A stretch of 64,000 bases of DNA from Leptospira bouyouniensis (GTDB lineage Bacteria; Spirochaetota; Leptospiria; Leptospirales; Leptospiraceae), in assembly GCF_004769525.1 (NCBI RefSeq), contig NZ_RQFT01000007.1:248001-312000 (forward strand), read 5' to 3'. The translations under genes were made by a program, and so were the position numbers. Under the pieces are notes generated by a model. It was given only the letters and a program-made list of their open reading frames with translations, ran no database searches and was not told where the DNA came from. Positions 9,248 through 17,197 of the stretch are shown here, piece by piece (position 1 is the first letter of the stretch; every line of letters begins with the position of its first letter).

Positions 9248-10057
9248 ATGATGCTACGATATTCCATTCTTCTCTGTTACCTACTGGGAATGACTGCTCT
9301 TTTTGCAGAAAAACCAGCCTCCGTTACCTTAAAGGAAAGGGACTCCCAAAAACAAATCGACTTACAAAGGAAAAATGGTTTTGGTGATAACGAAATTGAT
9401 ACCCTACACGCAAGCATCATTGGAAACCTGCGAAAGATTAAAAAACTCCAAGAATTGGGAGTCGACAAAACGGCAGCCCAATATCTTGCCCAAACCCCAC
9501 AAGAACATAAAGAATTATACAAAAAAGATAAAGATGGAAAACCTTATATGGAAATCAAATTACCACAAGGACAATCTTACATTGATTGGCCTACGGTGTT
9601 TTTGTATGATGGAATTGCTTACATTTACCCAAAAGAAGATTTTAGCGACTTAGACAAAATCATCCTTTCATTTCGAAGGGTGAATGCAGATGGAACCATC
9701 CATGTAAAGGAAATGCGTAGGCTCATCAACCCATCACCAAGATCGGAAAGTCCTGACAAAGATGAAAAAGGGGAAGCTAAATTGGATACAAATTCTGACA
9801 TTCGATTAGAATACTATCGTTCCTTGACATCAGATACCATTTGGCCAAATGATCCAGTGCAACCTGCAGAAGCAGACATTGCGATGGTGTTAAATGATGA
9901 GAAAGATCCTCTCCCTTATGACAAACAAAAACACATTATGAGGTCTTACAAAAAGATGTTACGTAAGATTGCAAAACATACTGCATTCAAATTACGTAGT
10001 GTAGAGTTGGATCAAAAACAAATGATCACAAAAATTTTGGATTATAATACAAACTAA
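9248..10057 (+). CDS. Secreted protein, candidate FcpA/FcpB-type flagellar sheath protein
   Basis: 269 residues with a cleavable signal peptide (MMLRYSILLCYLLGMTALFA, cut before EKPAS). The mature protein is helical and charged, with RKNGFGDNEIDTLHASIIGN, a WPTVFLYDGIAYIYPK strand region and a conserved-looking RRLINPSPR. Helix-rich secreted proteins of this size in leptospires include the flagellar-coiling proteins FcpA and FcpB that coat the periplasmic flagellum; overall impression and length fit, but I am matching from memory, and no flagellar genes are adjacent. It has its own promoter and SD (AGAGG). The alternative is an unrelated periplasmic protein. Confidence 0.5.
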   Translation: MMLRYSILLCYLLGMTALFAEKPASVTLKERDSQKQIDLQRKNGFGDNEIDTLHASIIGNLRKIKKLQELGVDKTAAQYLAQTPQEHKELYKKDKDGKPYMEIKLPQGQSYIDWPTVFLYDGIAYIYPKEDFSDLDKIILSFRRVNADGTIHVKEMRRLINPSPRSESPDKDEKGEAKLDTNSDIRLEYYRSLTSDTIWPNDPVQPAEADIAMVLNDEKDPLPYDKQKHIMRSYKKMLRKIAKHTAFKLRSVELDQKQMITKILDYNTN

Positions 10058-10067
10058 AAATAATACC

Positions 10068-10295
10068 TCAAGTTTGTTGTTTTTCCCTTCGACTCATGAG
10101 GAGCTGCGAAATCGTCTGCTCCTCTGTCACATACTTCCTTTTCAAATAAGACAAAGCATTATTGATAAAACGAGGAACCTTTTTCTCGGCATCTAACAAA
10201 TCCATTTTGGTTAACATCAATTCGTCGATGGTAGCGAGAGCCAAATTTCTTTGGCTCTGGTGTAATTCAAAATCGTCCTCGTCTTCTACAATCAT
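10068..10295 (-). CDS. Small hypothetical protein coupled to the MFS gene
   Basis: 75 residues, charged and helical (MIVEDEDDFELHQSQRN..., ending SRREKQQT), with no membrane segment or signal peptide. Its ATG overlaps the stop of the upstream MFS gene by 4 bases (10292-10295), which supports it as a real, coupled gene. I do not recognise a family. Confidence 0.6.
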   Translation of the reverse strand: MIVEDEDDFELHQSQRNLALATIDELMLTKMDLLDAEKKVPRFINNALSYLKRKYVTEEQTISQLLMSRREKQQT

Positions 10296-11647
10296 GTTTT
10301 TTCTTGGAACCGATTTGCGGCTTCCACTCCTCTTTCTTCATCTACAAAAAAGTTAATCAGAAGTGATAAAAAGTAAAAGAATGCAACTACCAAAAAGGCA
10401 TTCCGTAAACTCACCAAGGTTTGGATGTAACCGAATAAAAATAAACCAGCAGCTGCGGCAATTTTTCCTGAAAGACCCCACATCCCAAAAAACTCACCCG
10501 ATTTTGATTCGGGACTAAAAATCCCAACGAGAGCACGGGAAGCAGATTGAGTGGAACCAAGTCCCATCCCTGCCAGTGAAGAAATAAATACAAATACCCA
10601 TTGGACTGTCCAATTTTTACCCAGTATTTGATTCGCAAATGCCGTGATGTCATGTACATAATAAATTAATGCACATGTCGCAAGCCAAAGAACAAGCGTT
10701 AAGTTAAATGTTTTTTTAGCACCAATACTATCCTGTATCACACCAAATGCAAGGGCACCGATTGCAGCAGCAATTTGAATGAAGATAAACATTGCTTGTT
10801 TATGTTCCGCTTCAATATGAATCTCTTGTGATCCATAAATAAAGGCAAATGAGATTACGATTGCAAGCGCCGCCATCGTAAAAAACAATGATACCAAATA
10901 GATCATCAAATCTTTAAATTCTTTTGCATCTTTTAAAGTTTGGATAACTCTATCCTTTCCAATTTTAAAATAATTTACCTTATGAGAAACTCCAAGTGGC
11001 AAATGAGGTTCTTTCAAAAAGAGAAAGGTAGGAATTGCTGCGATTAAAAAGAAAATCGCAGTATAAGGACCAACTAACTTTAAGTTGGCAAAGTTGTCCA
11101 AGGTATAATCTCCAAGTGTTGTCGCAAGAGCAACAGAACCGATTCCACCGAAGTAACCAATCCCCCATGCATAACCCGAAATTTTCCCAAGATCTTCTTT
11201 TGAGCCGAGAAATGGCAAAAAGCTAGAGGCAAAGTTTTCACCAGAAGCAAAGAAAAAATTAGAGAAGGCAACAAGCACCATCCCCATCCAAATCATACCA
11301 GGCTCTACATAATAGAGTAAAAAAGTGGCAACCACACAGCCGATGTAACTGAGGAATAAGAATAATTTTTTCTTAGAACTGTAGTCTGTGATCGCTCCAA
11401 AGATGGGTCCAGTGATGACGACAAATAAATAAGATGCCGCTAGTGCCCAAGCCCATAGCGTATTTCCCATTCGGAACGGATTGTCCGAACCAACTTCAGA
11501 AGGAACGACGAGTCTTGTGAAAATCTCACAGTAAACGACACTGATAATGACGGTGGTGTAAGATGAGTTCGCAAAATCGAACATACACCATCCAAAAATT
11601 TCACGGTTTTTTTTCTTTTTGGCTTCCGGGTTTTTGTCTTTGGACAT
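10292..11647 (-). CDS. MFS transporter, Atg22-like / UMF1 family
   Basis: About 451 residues from the ATG at 11647, with twelve hydrophobic segments. The REIFGWCMFDFANSSYTTVI block at the first helix is characteristic of the Atg22-like UMF1 family, and the A-type loop appears as GAITDYSSKKKLFLF. Homologues in fungi export amino acids from the vacuole; substrates of bacterial members are unknown. The frame extends upstream to a TTG at 11716, but the MSKDKNPEAKKKK start fits the family better. Divergent from the BFD gene and followed by a coupled 75-residue protein. Confidence 0.8.
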   Translation of the reverse strand: MSKDKNPEAKKKKNREIFGWCMFDFANSSYTTVIISVVYCEIFTRLVVPSEVGSDNPFRMGNTLWAWALAASYLFVVITGPIFGAITDYSSKKKLFLFLSYIGCVVATFLLYYVEPGMIWMGMVLVAFSNFFFASGENFASSFLPFLGSKEDLGKISGYAWGIGYFGGIGSVALATTLGDYTLDNFANLKLVGPYTAIFFLIAAIPTFLFLKEPHLPLGVSHKVNYFKIGKDRVIQTLKDAKEFKDLMIYLVSLFFTMAALAIVISFAFIYGSQEIHIEAEHKQAMFIFIQIAAAIGALAFGVIQDSIGAKKTFNLTLVLWLATCALIYYVHDITAFANQILGKNWTVQWVFVFISSLAGMGLGSTQSASRALVGIFSPESKSGEFFGMWGLSGKIAAAAGLFLFGYIQTLVSLRNAFLVVAFFYFLSLLINFFVDEERGVEAANRFQEKT

Positions 11648-11716
11648 AGAGGGTTTCAGAATTTTCCTTGGTTGAAAGTAATTAAAGAGTTTCCCTCCCT
11701 TTCGTAAATCTGTCAA

Positions 11717-11956
11717 ATGATTAGTTCAGGTATGGATCCTTTCGATTTAAATTCCCTCATGAGACCAAAACGGGTCTGTTTATGTCGAATGGTGACGGAA
11801 GAAGATTTAATCCGTGCCATCCATGCGGGTGCCGTAACCATGGAACAAATTAGAGAAACAACAAGAGCCTCTACCGGCTGCGGGACCTGCTCGATGCAGG
11901 TCTACCACATCCTCCAGCGCGAATTGCAGAATCTCTCCCGGAGGAAAATTTCATGA
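11717..11956 (+). CDS. BFD-like [2Fe-2S]-binding protein
   Basis: 79 residues. CLCRMVTEEDLIRAIHAG...TGCGTC has the C-x-C ... C-x2-C cysteine spacing of the bacterioferritin-associated ferredoxin fold, which binds a [2Fe-2S] cluster with a helix-turn-helix-like scaffold. Such stand-alone domains serve as electron donors for iron release or as subunits of oxidoreductases. ATG at 11717 or 11732 could start it. The stop overlaps the next gene (ATGA), tying it to a RibD-like reductase. No bacterioferritin gene is in the window. Confidence 0.85.
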   Translation: MISSGMDPFDLNSLMRPKRVCLCRMVTEEDLIRAIHAGAVTMEQIRETTRASTGCGTCSMQVYHILQRELQNLSRRKIS

Positions 11957-12594
11957 AATTATCGATTAATATGGCGATGACCTTGGATGGAAAGGTAGTT
12001 CGCCCTGATGGCCGTTGGTATGGCCTCACTTCATCAGAAGATAAAACCCAAATGGACGTCTACCGCTCCCAATCCGATGCAGTCCTCATTGGAAAAAATT
12101 CCATCTTAAATGACAATCCCATTGTCAAAATCCGTGCTGTTCCCAATGCCTTAAATCCAAGACCAGTCATCCTCGTACGCAAAGGAACCCTTCCTCCAGA
12201 CAAACACGTTTTTGAAGAATCCGACCACATCCCTCTGATCATTTGCACCAAAACCAATTTAAAAGAGATCAAAACCAGTTTAGAGAATAAGGCTGAAATT
12301 TTTGCCTTGGATTCTGACGACATTGATCCCAAAAAAGTAACAGGGATCCTAAAACGAAAAGGTTATAAAAATGTTCTCCTTGAGGGTGGACCCAAACTCA
12401 ATTTTTCCTTTTTAGAAGCGGACCTTGTGGACCGAATTTACCTCACCGTTGTCCCATATATCATCGGGAAAACGGGGCTTGCTGGGATTGCAGATCGGAA
12501 TTCCGAACTGCCAGGTTTTGATAAACAAAACTGGATCTTAAAACAACATTTTACGAAAGGGAACGAGATCTTTCTCGTGTACGAAAAATCTTAA
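11953..12594 (+). CDS. RibD C-terminal / dihydrofolate-reductase-fold reductase
   Basis: 213 residues covering one RibD_C domain: MKLSINMAMTLDGKV at the N-terminus, YGLTSSEDK, SDAVLIGKNSILNDNP, and the nucleotide-binding VLLEGGPKLNFSFLEADLVD near residue 140. Full RibD has an N-terminal deaminase domain, absent here, so this is a stand-alone NADPH-dependent reductase of the pyrimidine/riboflavin or related type. Coupled to the BFD protein upstream; a redox pairing is possible. Confidence 0.85.
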   Translation: MKLSINMAMTLDGKVVRPDGRWYGLTSSEDKTQMDVYRSQSDAVLIGKNSILNDNPIVKIRAVPNALNPRPVILVRKGTLPPDKHVFEESDHIPLIICTKTNLKEIKTSLENKAEIFALDSDDIDPKKVTGILKRKGYKNVLLEGGPKLNFSFLEADLVDRIYLTVVPYIIGKTGLAGIADRNSELPGFDKQNWILKQHFTKGNEIFLVYEKS

Positions 12595-12675
12595 GAAAAA
12601 TTCTAATTTTTGGATTGACCAGTTTCCGCACCATCAAATAGTTTGACATTAAACTATTTAGCAATAAGAGGTTCT

Positions 12676-13113
12676 ATGTTTTACAAATTACTCGCAACCA
12701 ATAAAGACATTACACTCACGATCCTTCGTGTGACACTCGGTCTCGTGATTTTCCCACACGGTGCACAAAAAGTTCTCGGAGCTTTCGGTGGATATGGATT
12801 TGAAGGAACGATGGGATTTTTCTCTAGCTTAGGGATCCCTTACATTTTTGGTGTTCTCGCAATTGTAGCCGAATTTTTTGGTGCGATCGGTCTGATCCTT
12901 GGACTCTTCACTCGCCTTGCAGCATTCGGAATTGCATCAACTATGGTTGTTGCGGCAGTACTTGTACACTTACCAAATGGTTTTTTTGTTAACAATAACG
13001 GATACGGATATGAATACCACATCCTCGCAGTTGGTATTGCGATTCCATTAATCATCAAAGGGGCTGGTTCGTTCTCTTTAGATGATATCATTGCCCATAA
13101 AATCGAAGGGTAA
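12676..13113 (+). CDS. DoxX-family membrane protein
   Basis: About 145 residues with four hydrophobic segments. ILRVTLGLVIFPHGAQKVLGAFGG is the family's first-helix motif, followed by FGVLAIVAEFFGAIGLILGLFTRLAAFGI. DoxX-like proteins are small inner-membrane proteins linked to thiosulfate or oxidative metabolism, with poorly known function. The ATG at 12676 follows AAGAGG with normal spacing and is preferred over the in-frame TTG at 12643. Confidence 0.85.
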   Translation: MFYKLLATNKDITLTILRVTLGLVIFPHGAQKVLGAFGGYGFEGTMGFFSSLGIPYIFGVLAIVAEFFGAIGLILGLFTRLAAFGIASTMVVAAVLVHLPNGFFVNNNGYGYEYHILAVGIAIPLIIKGAGSFSLDDIIAHKIEG

Positions 13114-13123
13114 TCACAACTTT

Positions 13124-13157
13124 GTTGGTTAAGACTAACTAATAGTGTTAGCCAAAC
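13124..13157 (+). terminator. Possible terminator hairpin after DoxX
   Basis: GTTGGTTAAGAC and GTGTTAGCCAAAC pair as a ~12-bp imperfect stem (one bulge, one mismatch) around a 9-base loop, followed by only three Ts. Confidence 0.35.
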
Positions 13158-13206
13158 TTTAACCTCTCTGATTCCTTGTCTTAAATCCATTGATAAGGAA
13201 TCGGAG

Positions 13207-14265
13207 ATGACTCAAATCAATCTAGCTACACTCCAACAACTTCTACCAGAAGCAAAATTTCAAAATTCAGAAACACTGAAGAATGTAAACTTCACTGGTC
13301 TTACTTCCTTAACTCTCGCTGGTCCTACTGATATATCCTTCGTTGCTTCCAAAACTTTTATTAATGAAGCTAAAGCATCCAAAGCATCTTTACTTGTTGT
13401 CTCCCAAGAAACGGCTGAATCACTCAGCGACAAACCCATCATTGTCGTTGCCAAAGTCGAACTTGCAACTGCCAAAATCATCCGATTATTTTTTCCAGAA
13501 AAACAACCTTCAGGAAAACGTAGCACACAAGTTGCCATTGACCCAAGTGCCAAAATCGGATCCAATACAGACATCGGTCATTTTGTAACCATTGGAAAAG
13601 ATTCTATCATCGGGAATGATTGCATCATCGAAGATGGGGTCAAAATTGGAAACAGAGTGCACATTGGTGATGGAGCTCGCATTGGTCAAAACTGTGTTTT
13701 CTTTGATGATACGATCGTTGGGAAACGTTTCATTGTATTTGGAAATTCTACATTTGGTGGTGATGGTTTTGGATTTGTTTTTGCAGAAGGTAAACATAAC
13801 AAAATCCCACAAGTGGGACGGGTGGTCATCGGTGATGATGTGGAAGTGGGAAGCAATTGTACGATTGACCGAGGTGCGCTTACTGACACAACCATAGGAA
13901 ATGGGTGTAAATTTGATAACATGGTACATATTGCTCACAACTGTAAGGTGGGAGACCATGTCATCATTGCTGGCCAATCTGGTCTTGCTGGCAGTGTAAC
14001 TCTTGGAAACAATGTCATTATTGGTGGTGCTTGTGCCATCAGTGACCACTTAACACTCGTAGATGGAACGATCATCGCAGGTGGATCGAGCCTTAGAACT
14101 TCCCCAAAAACAAAAGATGTTTATGTAGGTTGGGACTTAGGACTTACCTTCCCTGAATTCCAAAAGTACAGAGTGAATATCAAAAACATAGTCAACTTAA
14201 ACAAATGGCTCAAACGCATTGAAAACATTGAAAAAAAAGTGGGAATCGAAACAAAAGAATCGTAA
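13207..14265 (+). CDS. lpxD: UDP-3-O-acylglucosamine N-acyltransferase
   Basis: 352 residues, normal LpxD length. An N-terminal uridine-binding domain ([17 protein letters not shown]) is followed by a left-handed beta-helix of hexapeptide repeats ([20 protein letters not shown]... ), the family block [13 protein letters not shown] (about residues 180-192) and the catalytic histidine in [13 protein letters not shown] (about 240). The C-terminal helix follows. It adds the N-linked 3-hydroxyacyl chain in lipid A synthesis. Leptospires often carry more than one lpxD copy, and this one stands alone, away from lpxA/fabZ. Confidence 0.93.
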   Translation: MTQINLATLQQLLPEAKFQNSETLKNVNFTGLTSLTLAGPTDISFVASKTFINEAKASKASLLVVSQETAESLSDKPIIVVAKVELATAKIIRLFFPEKQPSGKRSTQVAIDPSAKIGSNTDIGHFVTIGKDSIIGNDCIIEDGVKIGNRVHIGDGARIGQNCVFFDDTIVGKRFIVFGNSTFGGDGFGFVFAEGKHNKIPQVGRVVIGDDVEVGSNCTIDRGALTDTTIGNGCKFDNMVHIAHNCKVGDHVIIAGQSGLAGSVTLGNNVIIGGACAISDHLTLVDGTIIAGGSSLRTSPKTKDVYVGWDLGLTFPEFQKYRVNIKNIVNLNKWLKRIENIEKKVGIETKES

Positions 14266-14290
14266 AACCTAGATTTAGTTTTAACAAATA

Positions 14291-14319
14291 ATTCACAGCT
14301 TACGTTGTAGGCTGTGAAT
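14291..14319. terminator. Hairpin between convergent genes
   Basis: ATTCACAGC (14291-14299) and GCTGTGAAT (14311-14319) form a perfect 9-bp stem with an 11-base loop. It overlaps the last codons of the minus-strand gene and lies 25 bases after the lpxD stop, a position for a bidirectional terminator, although T-runs are poor. Confidence 0.45.
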
Positions 14320-14698
14320 CCAAATACAATCGGACTCTCGATTTTACCTCTTCTAGAATGGAAAGATCGGGGAAAGATACAGAATTGCCGTCGGGATCGG
14401 CCCACTGAAACCCTACTCCTTCTTTTTTCAAAAGGCTCAAATAAAAAATGGGAGCTGGATTACGTCTGTTTCCCTCCAGTCCACCTAATCTCAATGTGAT
14501 GGAACCCATATCAGAAACTACCCATTCAAAGATTTCACCTTCTATGATTGATTTCCATCGAATGGGGAATGAAAGATCGGAACTAGGATCAAAATTTGTT
14601 AGGTTATCAGACTTTGGAAAGTTTTTAGATAACCAGTTATAGGCGATGATCGAAAATTCTTTTAGAGTTGGTAAATCGTTTATATCAATGGTATTCAT
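14300..14698 (-). CDS. Hypothetical cytoplasmic protein
   Basis: About 132 residues from ATG 14698 (the frame also reaches a TTG at 14728). There is no signal peptide or membrane segment. Sequence such as FPIRWKSIIEGEIFEWVVSD and SITLRLGGLEGNRRNPAP suggests alternating beta strands. I do not recognise the family. It ends inside a hairpin shared with lpxD. Confidence 0.55.
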   Translation of the reverse strand: MNTIDINDLPTLKEFSIIAYNWLSKNFPKSDNLTNFDPSSDLSFPIRWKSIIEGEIFEWVVSDMGSITLRLGGLEGNRRNPAPIFYLSLLKKEGVGFQWADPDGNSVSFPDLSILEEVKSRVRLYLDSQPTT

Positions 14699-14796
14699 TC
14701 CACTCTCATATGATTCTGGGTTAGACAATACATTTAATTTTGAATCCTGACTGTCGTCGTGTCATTCTATATTTGCTAAATCCAAAATGATTTGGG

Positions 14797-15642
14797 TTAA
14801 TGTTTTTCTCTTAATTGCACTTTAGCTTGGTTCCAAAACTCATCAAGTTCCTCTAAGGAATAATCCTTCAAAGTTTTTCCCGTTTTTGCCACGTACCCTT
14901 CCATCAAACGAAACCGGGTTTCAAATTTTTCATTGGCACGACGGAGGCAAGATTCGGGATCGATTGAAAGTTTACGCGATAAATTCACAAGTAAGAAAAA
15001 AAGATCACCTAACTCATCTTCAATCCTTTCGTCATATGGTATTTTTTTTGAAGTAAGAGAACCTTGGTTTTGGAGTTCAATGTCTAGCTCCTTGATTTCT
15101 TCCTGGAACTTTTGGAAAACTCCTGCTACATTAGGCCAATCGAACCCTTGTTTGGTGACCTTCGATTGGATTTTTTCAGAACGTTGGATTGCAGGAAGAG
15201 CTTTTGGAATGCCTGAAAGGATACTTGGATCAGAATTTTGGATTCCTTTTTTCTCTTTTTCCTTTTGTTTCAATTGATCCCATTGGGTAAGAACTTGTTC
15301 CCCAGTACCAATACCTTCTTTGTTGCCGTAAACATGTGGGTGGCGGAACACCAATTTTTGGAATACATCGTTTGCTACATCATCAAATGTAAATGCACCA
15401 CGTTCTTCTGCAAGTTGGCTATGAAAGGTGATTTGGAAGAGTAAGTCTCCGAGTTCCTCTTTCAGATGGTTGTCATCTCCGCGTTCGATCGTATCAACCA
15501 CTTCATAAGTTTCTTCTAATAGGTGGGGGATCACAGAAATATGTGTTTGTTCCTTGTCCCAGGGACATCCTTCGGGACTTCGTAAGTCGGAAGTGAGTTT
15601 CCGTAAGTTTTGGATGGGTGAATCAAAATTGGGTGGGTTCAC
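14797..15642 (-). CDS. mazG: Nucleoside triphosphate pyrophosphohydrolase MazG
   Basis: 281 residues with two MazG domains. The first shows the family start LRSPEGCPWDKEQTH (about 19-33), EETYEV and EELGDLLFQITFH with the Mg-binding acidic residues; the second shows FDWPNVAGVFQKFQEEIKELD and RIEDELGDLFFLLVNLSR. MazG hydrolyses (d)NTPs, including abnormal ones, to monophosphates. GTG start at 15642. Divergent from the DUF6580 gene. Confidence 0.93.
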   Translation of the reverse strand: MNPPNFDSPIQNLRKLTSDLRSPEGCPWDKEQTHISVIPHLLEETYEVVDTIERGDDNHLKEELGDLLFQITFHSQLAEERGAFTFDDVANDVFQKLVFRHPHVYGNKEGIGTGEQVLTQWDQLKQKEKEKKGIQNSDPSILSGIPKALPAIQRSEKIQSKVTKQGFDWPNVAGVFQKFQEEIKELDIELQNQGSLTSKKIPYDERIEDELGDLFFLLVNLSRKLSIDPESCLRRANEKFETRFRLMEGYVAKTGKTLKDYSLEELDEFWNQAKVQLREKH

Positions 15643-15725
15643 TCGTTGTATTTTTCCCGATCCATGCGGGAAGCAAACGCAAATTTTATCTTGCGAAAGC
15701 CCCCCCCCTTTACGAGTCTATCCCT

Positions 15726-16238
15726 ATGTTCCAATCTCGTGTTTCTGTTGCCATTCTGATGGTGATTGCTACTGTCCTAAGTCGTATTTTACCGCACCCT
15801 CCGAATTTTACGCCTGTTTTGGCCGTCTCTCTCTTTTCTGGTGCTTATTTGGCAGATAGAAGATTAGCGCTTGTGGTACCAATCGCAGCGATGTTTGTCT
15901 CAGATTTTTTCATTGGTTTCCATGACCTAATGCCAGTTGTGTATGGGTTTATGATTCTTTCCGTTCTTTTGGGAAAACAAATTGGAACGTCTGTTTCCAA
16001 ATCCTTTGGCTACACGGTGGTTGGTTCGGTTGTTTTCTTTTTGGTCACAAACCTGGCTGTTTGGGCTACCAGTGGGATGTACAGTTTGGATCTAGCGGGG
16101 CTTGCAGAATGTTTTGTGTTGGCGATTCCTTTTTTCCAAAACTCAATCCTCGGTGATATAGTGTATTCTGGAATTTTATTTGGATCAATGGCATTCCTAA
16201 ATCGCACAGTGTTCCAAACCGCAAAACAATCCGTTTAA
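15726..16238 (+). CDS. DUF6580-type integral membrane protein
   Basis: About 170 residues from ATG 15726 with five hydrophobic segments. LSRILPHPPNFTPVLAVSLF near the N-terminus, GAYLADRRLALVVPIAAMFVSDFFIGFHD, and the C-terminal QNSILGDIVYSGILFG are typical of DUF6580 proteins, which resemble ECF-transporter substrate-binding (S) components. Function is unproven; vitamin or small-molecule uptake is an inference. The frame extends upstream to 15618, overlapping mazG, but that part lacks protein-like character. Confidence 0.75.
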   Translation: MFQSRVSVAILMVIATVLSRILPHPPNFTPVLAVSLFSGAYLADRRLALVVPIAAMFVSDFFIGFHDLMPVVYGFMILSVLLGKQIGTSVSKSFGYTVVGSVVFFLVTNLAVWATSGMYSLDLAGLAECFVLAIPFFQNSILGDIVYSGILFGSMAFLNRTVFQTAKQSV

Positions 16239-16246
16239 TTTTTCTA

Positions 16247-17197
16247 CTATAACTCATTTAACATTCGGTGGACTCTGTCTTTTGGACCATCCGCCGAATT
16301 GCGAATATTCTCCACTCGTTTCAAACGACCCACAAGCCCCATTCGATTCGCAATTTGAATCCCTAGTCCAGGCCTTGCATTCATTTCTAACAAAAGTGGC
16401 CCCCTCGATTCATCGAGGACAATGTCGACTCCAAGGTAACCAAGTCCTGACATATCATAACAACGTGAAGACATTTCTAAAATTTCAAACCAGTTAGGTA
16501 TCACTCTACCTTGTAATGTTTGTTTGGTGTCTGGATGGACATGGATGAGTTTGTCATTACAAACTGAATGTGTTAACGTGCCATTTTTTAAATCGACACC
16601 AACACCAAGCGCACCTTGGTGAAGGTTTGCTCTACCACCTGATTCCTTTGTGGGCAATCGTAACATTGCCATCACAGGGTATCCTAAATACACGATGACA
16701 CGGATGTCCGGAATGCCTCTAAAGGAAATTTCTTGGAAGAATGGGTGGCATTCCAATCGTTCTTGTAAGATACAAGTGTCAGAGTTTCCATCTAGCGAAT
16801 ATAAACCTGATAATATACCAGATATATGATGGTTTAATTCTTTTTCACTGACAACCTTTCCATCCGATTTATGAAACAAAACCTTTCCATTCTCCAAAGT
16901 TTCACTATGGCTAATGACTAATATTCCATTCCCCATCCCACCATTGGCGGGTTTGACAACAAACCCAGGATGAGCTGTTACTAACTCCTTTGTTTTTTGG
17001 ATCCCACCAAAGGTATCAATGACTCCATAATGTTTTGGCATAGGGACATGGAACTGCCTTGTGAGCTCAGCTGTTTTCCATTTATCATCGACGAGTGGAT
17101 AATACTCTCTTGGGTTATTTGGTAAAATGAATTCTCCAATCCTACGATTGATGCCAAGGATTCCTTCTCTTTCAAATTGTTTGAATATAGAAATCAC
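16247..17197 (-). CDS. ATP-grasp alpha-L-glutamate ligase-like protein (RimK-related)
   Basis: 316 residues. ILGINRRIGEFILPNNPREYYPLVDDK at the start, then the ATP-grasp glycine loop GFVVKPANGGMGNGILV (about residues 95-111), a purine-contacting region (CILQERLE) and the Mg-binding LLLEMNARPGLGIQIANR near the C-terminus. This is the RimK-related family that forms amide bonds between an amino acid and a peptide or other amine. GTG start overlaps the stop of the 7TM gene by one base. In other bacteria the same three gene families recur together, and here a ClC channel leads the operon. Confidence 0.85.
   Translation of the reverse strand: MISIFKQFEREGILGINRRIGEFILPNNPREYYPLVDDKWKTAELTRQFHVPMPKHYGVIDTFGGIQKTKELVTAHPGFVVKPANGGMGNGILVISHSETLENGKVLFHKSDGKVVSEKELNHHISGILSGLYSLDGNSDTCILQERLECHPFFQEISFRGIPDIRVIVYLGYPVMAMLRLPTKESGGRANLHQGALGVGVDLKNGTLTHSVCNDKLIHVHPDTKQTLQGRVIPNWFEILEMSSRCYDMSGLGYLGVDIVLDESRGPLLLEMNARPGLGIQIANRMGLVGRLKRVENIRNSADGPKDRVHRMLNEL

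Noticed and set aside
11648..11716. TTG start for the Atg22-like transporter
   Set aside because: It would begin right at the divergent BFD gene and adds a non-conserved tail.
12643..12675. Upstream TTG start for the DoxX gene
   Set aside because: ATG at 12676 has a good SD and begins the conserved family sequence.
13510..14049. Long open frame antisense to lpxD
   Set aside because: Shadow produced by the regular hexapeptide-repeat codons of lpxD.
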